Below, piece after piece: positions 1 through 8,030 of a stretch of 64,000 nt of DNA (position 1 is the first letter of the stretch; the number at the start of each line of letters is the position of its first letter). Both the position numbers and the translations under genes were made by a program. Below the pieces are notes generated by a model. That model did not search any database and was not told the DNA's origin. It saw nothing but the letters and a program-made list of their open reading frames with translations. Origin of the DNA: Variovorax terrae. Lineage in GTDB: Bacteria > Pseudomonadota > Gammaproteobacteria > Burkholderiales > Burkholderiaceae_C. The stretch is from positions 69,590 through 133,589 of the forward strand of contig NZ_JALGBI010000002.1 in NCBI RefSeq assembly GCF_022809125.1. Direction: 5' to 3'.

Positions 1-97
1 GGGCGGGGAGCACGGCCTGGAGCGCAGCAACGACCTGGGCCTGGCGCTCGGCCTGCTTGAGGCGCTGCTGTTCGTCGGAAACAGTGGGTGCGTTCAT
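1..97 (-). CDS. N-terminus of a gene cut by the window edge, possibly a GlcD-like FAD-linked oxidase
   Basis: An ATG at 97 reads leftwards off the window and gives about 32 residues beginning MNAPTVSDEQQRLKQAERQ and continuing QVVAALQAVLP. This polar start followed by an ALxAVLP-like segment is typical of glycolate-oxidase-type FAD-linked oxidases in Comamonadaceae, where it precedes a conserved LLW-x-x-EDTTPYECDG motif that would lie outside the window. The family call is an inference from this short stretch and the rest cannot be checked. It is transcribed divergently from the riboswitch-controlled PLP enzyme. Confidence 0.45.
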   Translation of the reverse strand, partial: MNAPTVSDEQQRLKQAERQAQVVAALQAVLPA

Positions 98-248
98 AGG
101 CCCTTACTTTAGGGCAGCCGGGGCGCTGGTGCCATGAAGGATCATGCACAGGTTTGTGAAAGAAATTCGGGAATGCGTCCATCCGGCTCTGCCGGTGCAC
201 TGCATGGCCCCTGTGTCAGGGAGGCGGCTATAGGCCGCATCGGGGGCG

Positions 249-311
249 TAAAATGGCTTGGCGCCGATTTGAGCTACAGCTTGCGGGCGCCTTATAAATG
301 CCGCTAAAGCG
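249..311 (+). promoter_or_regulatory. SAM-II (SAM-alpha) type riboswitch aptamer
   Basis: A TAAAAT -10-like box (249-254) lies just before a compact pseudoknot. P1 is GGCGC (260-264) paired with GCGCC (287-291). GCGG (283-286) can pair with CCGC (301-304), and the 3' strand TTATAAATGCCGCTAAAG (292-309) matches the SAM-II signature GATAAATG-N-N-GCTAAA. SAM-II riboswitches bind S-adenosylmethionine and turn off methionine/cysteine genes; here the aptamer precedes a Cys/Met-metabolism PLP enzyme and is followed at once by a terminator. The family is best known from alphaproteobacteria. The call rests on motif and pairing, not on a covariance search. Confidence 0.82.
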
Positions 312-320
312 AACGTGACC

Positions 321-357
321 AGCCCGTTTCGTCTCTGCGGTACGGGCTTTGCTTTTT
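321..357 (+). terminator. Rho-independent terminator, expression platform of the SAM riboswitch
   Basis: AGCCCGT (321-327) pairs with ACGGGCT (342-348) around a 14-nt loop and is followed by the T-rich run TTGCTTTTT. It lies between the aptamer and the start codon at 371 of the downstream gene, on the same strand, so premature termination in the leader when SAM is bound is the simplest model. The run of T residues ends about 14 bases before the start codon. Confidence 0.75.
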
Positions 358-370
358 GGGAACGAACACC

Positions 371-1618
371 ATGACCACCCCACCCCGCCAACACGGACTC
401 ACCACCACGCTGCTGCATTCGGACCGCCGCTTCGGCGTCGAGCACGGCGCGATGCACAAGCCGGTGCACCCGTCGGTGGCCTTCGGCTACGAGGACGCGC
501 GCGACCTCGCGGCGGCGTTCCAGGGCACCAAGGCCGGCTACACCTACGGCCGCTCGGGCAGCCCGACCTCGGCCGCGCTGGAGGCCAAGATCACGGCGCT
601 GGAGCAGGGCACCGGCACGGTCTGCTTCGCCACCGGCATGGCGGCCATCGGTCACACCCTGCTGTCGCTGCTGCGCGCGGGCGACCACATGGTGGCCAGC
701 CGCTTCCTGTTCGGCAACACCACCAGCCTGTTCGGCACGCTGGCGCTGCAGGGCATCGCCATCGACGAAGCGGACGTGACCGACGTGGCGAACGTGGAGG
801 CGGCGCTGCGGCCCACTACGCGCGTGGTGTTCCTGGAGACCGTGGCGAATCCGCGCACCCAGGTGGCGGACCTGGCGCGCATCGGCGCGCTGTGCGCCGA
901 GCGCGGCATCCTCTACATCGTGGACAACACCATGACCTCGCCCGTGCTGTTCAACCCGAAGCAGGTTGGCGCGGGGTTGGTGATGAACTCGCTGACCAAG
1001 TACATCGGTGGCCACGGCAACGCCCTGGGCGGCGCGATCACCGACACCGGCCTGTTCGACTGGACGCGCTTTCCCCACATCCACGAGGCCTACCGCAGCG
1101 CCAAGCCCGCGATGTGGGGCCTCACGCAGATCCGCAAGAAGGGCCTGCGCGACATGGGCGGCACGATGGCGCCAGAGTCGGCCCACCACATCGCGGTGGG
1201 CGCCGAAACCCTGGCGCTGCGCATGGAGCGCATCTGCGCCAACGCGCTGCGCCTGGCGGGCTGGCTCGAGCAGCAGCCGCAGGTCGCGCATGTGGACTAT
1301 CCGGGCCTCGCTTCGCATCCGCAACATGCGCGGGCCGCGCAGCTATTTGGTGGTCGCTACGGCGGCCTGCTGGCGTTCGAGCTGGCCGAGGGCATCGACT
1401 GCTTCGACTTCCTCAACCGGCTGCAGCTGGTGGTCTCTTCCACCCATCTGGGCGACAACCGCACGCTGGGCATCGCGGTGGCGCACACCATCTACTTCGA
1501 GATGGGCCGCGAAAAGCGCGCCGCGCAGGGCATCGCCGAATCGCTGATCCGCATCTCGGTGGGCATCGAGGACGCGGACGATCTGCTGGCGGACTTCGCG
1601 CAGGCGCTGGCCGCGTAG
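371..1618 (+). CDS. Cystathionine gamma-synthase/methionine gamma-lyase family PLP enzyme
   Basis: A 415-residue cytosolic fold-type I PLP enzyme of the Cys/Met metabolism family (MetB, MetC, MetZ, MegL). The PLP-binding lysine is K210 in SLTKYIGGHGN, the expected site, and YGRSGSPT near residue 59 is the phosphate-binding segment from the partner subunit. It also has the ETVANPRTQ and VDNTMTSP segments typical of the family. Substrate specificity (synthase, sulfhydrylase or lyase) cannot be read from the sequence. I chose the ATG at 371 over an in-frame TTG at 356, because the TTG falls in the terminator tail. A SAM-II-type leader points to a role in methionine or homocysteine supply. It converges on a LysR gene 7 bp away. 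Confidence 0.88.
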   Translation: MTTPPRQHGLTTTLLHSDRRFGVEHGAMHKPVHPSVAFGYEDARDLAAAFQGTKAGYTYGRSGSPTSAALEAKITALEQGTGTVCFATGMAAIGHTLLSLLRAGDHMVASRFLFGNTTSLFGTLALQGIAIDEADVTDVANVEAALRPTTRVVFLETVANPRTQVADLARIGALCAERGILYIVDNTMTSPVLFNPKQVGAGLVMNSLTKYIGGHGNALGGAITDTGLFDWTRFPHIHEAYRSAKPAMWGLTQIRKKGLRDMGGTMAPESAHHIAVGAETLALRMERICANALRLAGWLEQQPQVAHVDYPGLASHPQHARAAQLFGGRYGGLLAFELAEGIDCFDFLNRLQLVVSSTHLGDNRTLGIAVAHTIYFEMGREKRAAQGIAESLIRISVGIEDADDLLADFAQALAA

Positions 1619-1625
1619 CGGCGGC

Positions 1626-2495
1626 TCACGCCACGCTCTTCTGCAGCCACTCGGCGAAGGCCGCACATTCCCAGCGGTCCATGGTGCCGGTGCGCCAGCA
1701 CAGGTAGTGCGCATGCGGGCTGGGCACGTTGCGGGCCGACAGGCGCTCGAGCGAGCCGTTCTCGATCCAGGGCGCGCCGAGCTTCAGGCGCACCAGCGCC
1801 ACGCCCAGGCCCTGGGCCGCGGCGTCGCACATCAGGCCGATGTCGTTGAACGAGGAACCGTCGGGCGGCTCCGGCCAGTCCAGGCCGTGCGCGCCGAACC
1901 AGGTGCGCCAGGGCTCCAGCGGGCTGCGCAGCAGGGCCGCGCGCTGCAGGTCCTCGGGCGCGTCGAACGGGCCGTTCTCGCGGATGTAGGCGGGCGAGGC
2001 CAGCGGCGTGACCACGTCCTCAATCAGGCACAGGTGCTCCACGTCGGCATAGCGCCCGGTGCCGAAGCGGATGATCAGGTCGGCGTCCTCGGCCACCACG
2101 TCCAGCAGCGGGATGCTGACCTGCAGCGTGAGGTCGATCTCGGGATAGGCTTCGGTGAACTGGCGCAGCCGCGGCATCAGGATCGAGCGCGCGAACGTCG
2201 GCGTGACCGCCAGCTTGAGCTTGCGCTTGCCCGGCGTCGCGTCGGCGCCTGGAAAGCGCGCCAGCACCGCCAGCCCCTCGCGCACATGGGCCAGGTATTC
2301 GCTGCCCTCGGTGGTGAGCGAGAAGTCAGCCCGGCCGAACAGCCGCGTGCCGATGATCTGTTCGAGCTGGCGCACCCGGTGGCTGACCGCGCTGGGCGTG
2401 ACGCACAGCTCCTCGGCCGCCTGCGTCACACTGCGCAGCCGCGCCAGCGCCTCGAAGGTGAGCAGGCACTGGATCGGTGGGATGCGAGCAGTCAT
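1626..2495 (-). CDS. LysR-family transcriptional regulator (GcvA/AmpR-like)
   Basis: 289 residues with an N-terminal winged helix-turn-helix (about residues 6-65; the core VTQAAEELCVTPSAVSHRVR is canonical) and a C-terminal periplasmic-binding-fold effector domain (about 90-289). IPPIQCLLTFEALAR at the start resembles GcvA-type regulators. The ATG at 2495 is preferred to a TTG at 2504. The effector and target are unknown. It converges on the PLP enzyme gene rather than diverging from it, so it is not in the usual LysR arrangement with a visible target. Confidence 0.9.
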   Translation of the reverse strand: MTARIPPIQCLLTFEALARLRSVTQAAEELCVTPSAVSHRVRQLEQIIGTRLFGRADFSLTTEGSEYLAHVREGLAVLARFPGADATPGKRKLKLAVTPTFARSILMPRLRQFTEAYPEIDLTLQVSIPLLDVVAEDADLIIRFGTGRYADVEHLCLIEDVVTPLASPAYIRENGPFDAPEDLQRAALLRSPLEPWRTWFGAHGLDWPEPPDGSSFNDIGLMCDAAAQGLGVALVRLKLGAPWIENGSLERLSARNVPSPHAHYLCWRTGTMDRWECAAFAEWLQKSVA

Positions 2496-2517
2496 GGGCG
2501 CCAACCCTTTTCAGGAG

Positions 2518-2596
2518 GCCACCGCGGAACCGGCTCTGCCGGGCCGCTGGTGGCGCCCCCCCTTGGGGGGGAGGCGCCGCAGGCGCTTCGGGGGGG
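2518..2596 (-). repeat. GC-rich dispersed repeat, family B, copy 1
   Basis: Read on the minus strand, the repeat begins directly after the purU stop codon with CCCCCCCGAAGCGCCTG, has a CCTCCCCCCC/GGGGGGCGCC palindromic centre, and ends with an AGCCGGTTCCGCGGTGGCC-type tail. Related copies lie at 14424-14505 and 42917-43085. All three start within a few bases of a stop codon in the same orientation as the gene. Repeats of this kind are scattered through Comamonadaceae genomes; their function is unknown to me, although the palindrome could act as a 3' end structure. Confidence 0.75.
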
Positions 2597-3445
2597 TCAT
2601 TTGAATATCACGGTTTTGTGGCCATTCAGCAGCACCCGGTGCTCGCTGTGCCACTTGACGGCGCGAGCCAGTACCTGGCTTTCGGTGTCGCGGCCCATGG
2701 CCGTGAGGTCTTCCACCGTCTTGCTGTGGTCCACGCGGGCCACGTCCTGCTCGATGATCGGGCCCTCGTCGAGGTCGGCCGTCACGTAGTGGGCGGTGGC
2801 GCCGATCAGCTTCACGCCGCGGTCATGGGCCTGGTAGTAGGGCTTGGCGCCCTTGAAGCTAGGCAGGAAGCTGTGGTGGATGTTGATGGCGCGGCCAGCC
2901 AGCTTGCGGCACAGGTCGTCGCTCAGCACCTGCATGTAGCGCGCCAGCACCACCAGCTCGGCGCCCTCGGTCTCGATGATCTCGTACTGCCTGGCCTCGG
3001 CCTGGGCCTTGGTGGCCGCCGTCACCGGGATGTGGTGGAACGGCACGTTGTAGCTGGCGGCCAGCTGGTAGAACTCGCGGTGGTTGCTGATGATGGCGCG
3101 GATGTCCAGCGGCAGCAGGCCGCTCTTCCAGCGGAACAGCAGGTCGTTCAGGCAGTGGCCTTCCTTGCTGACCATCAGCACGGCCTTGACCGGCTCGGCC
3201 GTGGCGTGCAGCTGCCAGTCCATGGCGAACGGTTCGGCAAAGAGCTTGAGCTGCGCGCGCAGCTCCGCGTGGCTGAGCCGGTCGCAGGCGAACTGTACCC
3301 GCATGAAGAACAGGCCGGTGCCATGGTCGTTGTACTGCGCGGCTTCCTCGATGTTGCCGCCGCGCTCCAGCAAAAAGCCGGAAACGGCATGCACGATGCC
3401 GGTACGGTCAGGGCAGGACAGGGTCAGGATATAAGCGTGATTCAT
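2597..3445 (-). CDS. purU: Formyltetrahydrofolate deformylase
   Basis: 282 residues. It hydrolyses 10-formyl-THF to formate and THF, balancing one-carbon pools and supplying formate to PurT. An N-terminal ACT domain (about 1-80, LTLSCPDRTGIVHAVSGF) is followed by a formyltransferase-fold catalytic domain. The catalytic motifs are visible: SNHREFYQLA, the HHSFLPSFKGAKPY loop and the DEGPIIEQD segment holding the catalytic Asp. Length is normal for PurU. It diverges from the aminotransferase gene with an 83-bp gap, and family B repeat copy 1 abuts its stop codon. Confidence 0.96.
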   Translation of the reverse strand: MNHAYILTLSCPDRTGIVHAVSGFLLERGGNIEEAAQYNDHGTGLFFMRVQFACDRLSHAELRAQLKLFAEPFAMDWQLHATAEPVKAVLMVSKEGHCLNDLLFRWKSGLLPLDIRAIISNHREFYQLAASYNVPFHHIPVTAATKAQAEARQYEIIETEGAELVVLARYMQVLSDDLCRKLAGRAINIHHSFLPSFKGAKPYYQAHDRGVKLIGATAHYVTADLDEGPIIEQDVARVDHSKTVEDLTAMGRDTESQVLARAVKWHSEHRVLLNGHKTVIFK

Positions 3446-3528
3446 ACGGGGTGAATTGTCGCAGGGTGCCCTGGCCGCCGTGCTTCGATGCCAAAATGGC
3501 CGTTTGCACCGTATTGCAGGAGACGTTC

Positions 3529-4863
3529 ATGGCCTACAACGATTTCAACATGGACAACCACTGGTTGCCCTTCACACCGAACCGCCATTTCCGCAAGGAC
3601 CCGCGCGTCTTCGTGGCCGCCGACGGCATGGAGTTCACCACGCACGACGGCAAGAAGGTGATTGACGGCATCTCCTCGCTGTGGTGCGTGGCCGCGGGCC
3701 ACAACCGCAAGCCGATCAACGAAGCCATCAAGAAGCAGCTCGACACGCTGGACTACTCGACCGCGTTCCAGGCCAGCAACGACAAGGCCTTCAAGGCCGC
3801 CGAGATGATCGCCGCCATGGCGCCCGGCGACCTCAACAAGGTGCTGTTCTGCAACTCGGGCTCGGAAGCCGCCGACACCGCGCTCAAGGTCGCGCTGGCC
3901 TACCACCGCGCGCGCGGCGAGGGCCACCGCAACGTGTTCATCGGCCGCGAGAAGGGCTACCACGGCGTGGGCTTCGGCGGCATGTCGGTGGGCGGAATCC
4001 CGGGCAACCGCAAGGTGTTCGGCTCGGCCTTCCTGCCGCGCGTGGACCACATGCGCTTCATCCACGACCCGGTGAACCACGCCTACATCCACAACCAGGA
4101 GCCGGTCTGGCAGGAAGACATCCTGCTCGAGCTGGAGAACCGCATCCTGCCGCTGCACGACCCGAGCAACGTGGCCGCCATCATCGTCGAGCCGGTGGCG
4201 GGTTCGGCCGGCTGGTACCTGCCGCCCAAGGGCTACCTGCAGCGCCTGCGCGAGATCTGCGACAAGCACGGCATCCTGCTGATCTTCGACGAGGTCATCA
4301 CCGGCTTCGGCCGCCTGGGGCGCAACTTCGGCGCCGACTACTACGGCGTGGTGCCCGACATGCTGACCTTCGCCAAGTGTGTGACCAACGGCGTGATCCC
4401 GCTGGGCGGCGTGATCTGCCGCGACAAGCTGTACGACGCGATGATGAACACCAATGCGCCCGAGCACGTGGTCGAGTTCTTCCACGGCTACACCTACTCG
4501 GGCCACCCGGTGGCCTGTGCCGCGGCCATCGCGACGCTGGAGCTGTTCCAGCAGGAGAACCTGTTCGCCCGCGCCGGCGAGATGGGCCAGATGCTGGGCG
4601 ATGCCTTCCACAGCGCCTTCAAGGGCCTGCCCAATGTGGTGGGCATCCGCAGCCTGGGCCTCGCGGCCGCAGTCGAGCTGGCGCCCATCGCGGGCACGCC
4701 CGGCAAGCGCGCCTACGACATCTTCCTGGACTGCTTCCACCGGGGCTCGCTGGTGCGCCCGGCCGGCGACGTGGTGGTGATCGCGCCGCCCTACATCGTG
4801 GAGAAGTCGCACATCGACACGCTGGTCAACACGCTGGCCGACTCGATCAGGAAGCACGCTTGA
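3529..4863 (+). CDS. Class III omega-amino acid:pyruvate aminotransferase
   Basis: 444 residues of the class III PLP aminotransferase family, closest by feel to beta-alanine:pyruvate transaminases (N-terminal NHWLPFTPNRHF, then ISSLWCVAAGHN). The Asp motif LLIFDEVITGFGRLG and PLP lysine K283 in FAKCVTNGVIPLGG are present. It moves the amino group from an omega-amino acid such as beta-alanine to pyruvate; the real substrate is not certain. The start at 3529 follows a clear CAGGAGA ribosome-binding site. Longer in-frame starts upstream lack one. A strong terminator follows. Confidence 0.9.
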   Translation: MAYNDFNMDNHWLPFTPNRHFRKDPRVFVAADGMEFTTHDGKKVIDGISSLWCVAAGHNRKPINEAIKKQLDTLDYSTAFQASNDKAFKAAEMIAAMAPGDLNKVLFCNSGSEAADTALKVALAYHRARGEGHRNVFIGREKGYHGVGFGGMSVGGIPGNRKVFGSAFLPRVDHMRFIHDPVNHAYIHNQEPVWQEDILLELENRILPLHDPSNVAAIIVEPVAGSAGWYLPPKGYLQRLREICDKHGILLIFDEVITGFGRLGRNFGADYYGVVPDMLTFAKCVTNGVIPLGGVICRDKLYDAMMNTNAPEHVVEFFHGYTYSGHPVACAAAIATLELFQQENLFARAGEMGQMLGDAFHSAFKGLPNVVGIRSLGLAAAVELAPIAGTPGKRAYDIFLDCFHRGSLVRPAGDVVVIAPPYIVEKSHIDTLVNTLADSIRKHA

Positions 4864-4922
4864 GCCGCCCGAGGCCGCTGCGCCAGTCGTCTGGGTCATT
4901 CAGATGATGTTGAGGGGTTCGG

Positions 4923-4957
4923 GGGCTGCACGTATCGTGCAGCCCTTGTCGTTTGTC
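4923..4957 (+). terminator. Rho-independent terminator after the aminotransferase gene
   Basis: GGGCTGCACG (4923-4932) and CGTGCAGCCC (4936-4945) form a perfect 10-bp stem with a TAT loop, followed by TTGTCGTTTGTC. It lies 60 bp after the aminotransferase stop and before the exporter start, so it probably separates the two transcripts. Confidence 0.85.
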
Positions 4958-4982
4958 TGCCTTCTTTCCGAGTACCGCGCCC

Positions 4983-5990
4983 ATGTTCCAGCGCCTTCGC
5001 CATGTTGTGTCCACGAATCTGCCCGGTGTGCTGGTGTGCGGTGTCATCGCGCTGGCCGCCACCTTCCTGTCCGAGCACTACGGCGGTCCGCAGCTGCTCT
5101 ATGCGCTGCTGATCGGGCTGGCCTTCCATTTCCTGATGGGCCACCCGCAGGTCAAGCCCGGCATCGATTTCTGCGGCCGCACCGTGCTGCGCATCGGCGT
5201 GGCGCTGCTGGGCGCGCGCATCACGCTCACGCAGGTGGCCAAGCTGGGCGTGGCCTCGGCCGTGGTGGTCGTGCTGGCGGTCGCGCTCACCATCCTGTTC
5301 GGTGTGCTGCTGGCGCGCTGGCTCGGGCGGCCGCGCGAGGAGGGCTTGCTGTCGGGCGGCGCGGTGGGCATCTGCGGCGCCTCGGCCGCGCTGGCCATCT
5401 CGTCGGTGCTGCCGCAGACCAAGGAGAACGAGCGCTTCACGCTGCTGGCCGTGGTCGGCGTCACGGTGCTGTCCACGCTGGCCATGGTGATCTACCCGTT
5501 CAGCCTGCAGGCGCTGGGCCTCACGCCCGAGCAGTCGGGCATCTTCCTGGGTGGCACCATCCATGACGTGGCCCAGGTGGTGGCCGCCGGCATGATGCTC
5601 GGCCCGCAGGCCGGCGACGTGGCCACGGTGGTCAAGCTGTTCCGCGTGATGCTGCTGATGCCGGTGGTGCTGGTGATCGCCATGCTCTACCGCAGCCACC
5701 CCGCGGCGCGCGCGGCCGACGAACAGGTGCCGCTGGTGCCCGGCTTCCTGCTGGCCTTCATCGTGCTGGTGCTGCTGGCCACCGTGGGCGTGTTCACGCC
5801 GCCGATGACGCAGGCCGCCAGCGACACTTCGCGCTGGATGCTGGTGACCGCGATCGCGGCGGCCGGCGTCAAGACCTCGTTCGAGGACTTGCTCAAGCTC
5901 GGCTGGCAGCCGGTGGCCATGCTGGTGGGCGAGACGGTGTTCATCGCCGCGCTGGTGCTGGCGGCGGTGCTCGGCCTACGGCTGGGCTGA
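4983..5990 (+). CDS. YeiH-family (UPF0324) putative sulfate exporter family membrane protein
   Basis: About 335 residues and almost entirely hydrophobic, with roughly 10 membrane segments. It carries the family signatures VKPGIDFCGRTVLRIGVALL, GGAVGICGASAALAISSV and GTIHDVAQVVAAG. YeiH-family proteins are annotated as sulfate or sulfonate-type exporters, but the substrate is poorly established. The ATG at 4983 is chosen over a TTG at 4953, which overlaps the terminator. Its 3' end overlaps the convergent ChaN-like gene by 15 bp. Confidence 0.88.
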   Translation: MFQRLRHVVSTNLPGVLVCGVIALAATFLSEHYGGPQLLYALLIGLAFHFLMGHPQVKPGIDFCGRTVLRIGVALLGARITLTQVAKLGVASAVVVVLAVALTILFGVLLARWLGRPREEGLLSGGAVGICGASAALAISSVLPQTKENERFTLLAVVGVTVLSTLAMVIYPFSLQALGLTPEQSGIFLGGTIHDVAQVVAAGMMLGPQAGDVATVVKLFRVMLLMPVVLVIAMLYRSHPAARAADEQVPLVPGFLLAFIVLVLLATVGVFTPPMTQAASDTSRWMLVTAIAAAGVKTSFEDLLKLGWQPVAMLVGETVFIAALVLAAVLGLRLG

Positions 5991-6821
5991 CGCGGCGCCC
6001 GTGCGCGCGGGCAAGGCCCGCTCCAGCTCGGCGCAGTGGTCGAGCGGGGGCACCGGCGGCGTGGCCCACACGCTGTCGAAATCTGCTCCGTTTTTCATAG
6101 CATCCAACGACCCGCCGGCCTGGACCTTGACCGCTTTTGCCTTGAAATCCGGCGGCAGGTGGCGGGCCACGCCGAGCGAGCGGTCGACATGGCCCGCGCC
6201 GGCGATCAGCAGCACGGTGCGGCCCGGCACGGCGGCCTGCTGCAGCGTCTGCGCCATGCTGCGGTCGCGCGCGATCTGGATGCGCGTCATCGGCGTGATC
6301 TGGCTTTCGGGCAGCAGGCCGCAGTGGCCGGCGCGGATGGCCTGCTGCTGCGCCTTGAGCGCCGGGCCGGGCAACTGCTGGTCCAGCGCGGCGTCGGCCA
6401 TGGCCTCGCGCAGGCGGCTGCGCGGCAGGTTGGCGCCCAGCACCGGCACACCCGCGCGCACCGCCGCCATCACGGCCGGCCCGTAGGAGCGCCAGGGCCA
6501 GGCGCGCTCATCCCAGTGCAGGGCGTCGCGCACCCGGGCCTCGCCGGCGTCGCGCGGCAGGCCCGCGGTGGAGCCGCCCTGGTCGGCCATCTCCAGCACC
6601 AGGGCTGCCAGCACGCCGCGCTCGGCCAGCAGCGCGGTGCTGTCGCGTTCGAGGCGGTGATGGTCCTCGGCGTCGTGCTGCTCACCGAGCAGCAGGGCGT
6701 CGGCCGGCAGCAGCGCGTCCAGGCGCGTGGCCAGCGCGGGCCCGGCGGGGCCCGGGCCGGCGCAGGCGGCCAGCAACATGGCGGGCAGCAGCAAGGCCAT
6801 GACAGTGGTTCGACAGTGCAT
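5976..6821 (-). CDS. ChaN-family (haem/iron-regulated) lipoprotein
   Basis: 281 residues with a lipoprotein signal whose lipobox is LLAAC, lipidated Cys at position 20. The family motifs GEQHDAEDHH near the N-terminus and LIAGAGHVDRSLGVARHLP near the C-terminus match ChaN/DUF399, an iron-regulated lipoprotein shown in Campylobacter to bind haem. Residues VKVQAGGSLDAMKNGA near the C-terminus are encoded by a degenerate copy of repeat family A (6088-6146) lying antisense and in frame. It diverges from the AbrB-like gene with only a 33-bp gap. Confidence 0.82.
   Translation of the reverse strand: MHCRTTVMALLLPAMLLAACAGPGPAGPALATRLDALLPADALLLGEQHDAEDHHRLERDSTALLAERGVLAALVLEMADQGGSTAGLPRDAGEARVRDALHWDERAWPWRSYGPAVMAAVRAGVPVLGANLPRSRLREAMADAALDQQLPGPALKAQQQAIRAGHCGLLPESQITPMTRIQIARDRSMAQTLQQAAVPGRTVLLIAGAGHVDRSLGVARHLPPDFKAKAVKVQAGGSLDAMKNGADFDSVWATPPVPPLDHCAELERALPARTGAASAQP
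6088..6146 (+). repeat. Dispersed ATAGC repeat, family A, copy 1 (inside the ChaN-like gene)
   Basis: The copy reads TTTTTCATAGC, then CCAACGACC, then CCTGGACCTTGACC, then TTTTGCCTTGAA. These are the ordered blocks shared by copies at 10807, 18629 and 48338. It is embedded in frame and antisense in the ChaN-like gene. Confidence 0.65.
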
Positions 6822-6854
6822 GGCGCGATACTACGCGTTCAGTTGTTCCGCCTC

Positions 6855-7913
6855 ATGCGCCTGCCTTCCCCCGTCCGTATCGCCCTCACCCTGCTGCTGG
6901 CCCTGGCCGCCGCCGGGCTCTGCCTCTGGCTCAGGACGCCGCTGCCCTGGATGATCGGCCCGCTGCTGGCCACGGCCCTGGTGTCGATGGCCGGCGCGCC
7001 CACCGAAAGCTGGGCGCCGCTGCGCAACACCGGCCAATGGACCATCGGCACCGCGCTGGGCCTGTATTTCACGCCGCAGGTCACGACGCTGGTGGCCGGC
7101 TTGTGGTGGGCCATCGCGCTGGGCATCGTCTGGGCGCTGGTGCTGGGCTGGCTGTTCGGGGCCTGGCTGCAGCGTGTGCACGCGCCGCGCATGCCGGGCC
7201 TGTCGCGCGCCACCACCTATTTCGCCGGCGCGATCGGCGGCGCTTCCGAGATGACGCTGCTGTCCGAGCGCGAGCAGGCGCGCACCGACCTCGTGGCCTC
7301 GGCCCACAGCCTGCGCGTGCTGCTGGTCACGGTGCTGATTCCGTTTGCCATGCAGTTCAGCGGCCTGCACGGGCTCGACCAGCTGCCGCCGGCGGTGCGC
7401 GACGTGCAGGGCGGCGGCTTCGCGCTGCTGGCCGTGCTCACCGGCGTGGGCGCGCTGCTGATGCGCTGGCTGGGGCGCGCCAACCCGTGGTTCATGGGGG
7501 CGCTGCTGGTGGCCATGGGGCTCACGATGAACGGCATCACGCTGTCAGCGATCCCGCAGTGGCTGTCCAACGCGGCGCAGCTCGTGATCGGCGTCAGCCT
7601 GGGCGTGCGCTTCACGGCCGAGTTCATCCACACCGCGCCGCGCTGGCTGGCCTCGGTGGCGCTGGGCACGCTGGCGATGATGCTGCTGTGCGCGGGCTTC
7701 GCCTGGCTGCTGTCGCTGGGCACGGGGCTGCACCCGGCCACGCTGATCCTGGGCACCTCGCCCGGCGGCATCACCGAGATGTCGATCACGGCCAAGGTGC
7801 TGCAGCTCGGCGTGCCGGTGGTCACGGCGCTGCAGGTGTGCCGGCTGATCGCGGTGCTGATCCTGGTGGAGCCGATGTTCCGCTGGCTGTACCGGCACTC
7901 GCAGGGGCGGTGA
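6855..7913 (+). CDS. AbrB-family (duplicated domain) membrane protein
   Basis: 352 residues made of two repeats of the AbrB/pfam05145 membrane unit: PWMIGPLLATALVSMAGAP in the first half and PWFMGALLVAMGLTMNGI in the second. FAGAIGGASEMTLL and GTSPGGITEMSITAK are the paired conserved loops. Roughly 9-10 membrane segments. The family is named after E. coli AbrB, a putative regulator of aidB; the molecular role is not settled, and a small-molecule transporter is also possible. Confidence 0.85.
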   Translation: MRLPSPVRIALTLLLALAAAGLCLWLRTPLPWMIGPLLATALVSMAGAPTESWAPLRNTGQWTIGTALGLYFTPQVTTLVAGLWWAIALGIVWALVLGWLFGAWLQRVHAPRMPGLSRATTYFAGAIGGASEMTLLSEREQARTDLVASAHSLRVLLVTVLIPFAMQFSGLHGLDQLPPAVRDVQGGGFALLAVLTGVGALLMRWLGRANPWFMGALLVAMGLTMNGITLSAIPQWLSNAAQLVIGVSLGVRFTAEFIHTAPRWLASVALGTLAMMLLCAGFAWLLSLGTGLHPATLILGTSPGGITEMSITAKVLQLGVPVVTALQVCRLIAVLILVEPMFRWLYRHSQGR

Positions 7914-7983
7914 ACACACGCCCCCGACTTGGCCGCCGTGCGGGGCGCGGCCCCTCTCTCCTTCGTCTGGAGATGGCTGGGGG

Positions 7984-8011
7984 ACGAAAAAAAGCGCCCC
8001 GAAAGGCGCTT
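7984..8011 (-). terminator. Rho-independent terminator of the polyglycine lipoprotein gene
   Basis: On the minus strand AAGCGCC and GGCGCTT pair around TTTCGG and are followed by TTTTT. It lies 20 bp beyond the stop codon of the lipoprotein gene. Confidence 0.85.
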
Positions 8012-8030
8012 GAGCCGCGAGGAGCAAAGG

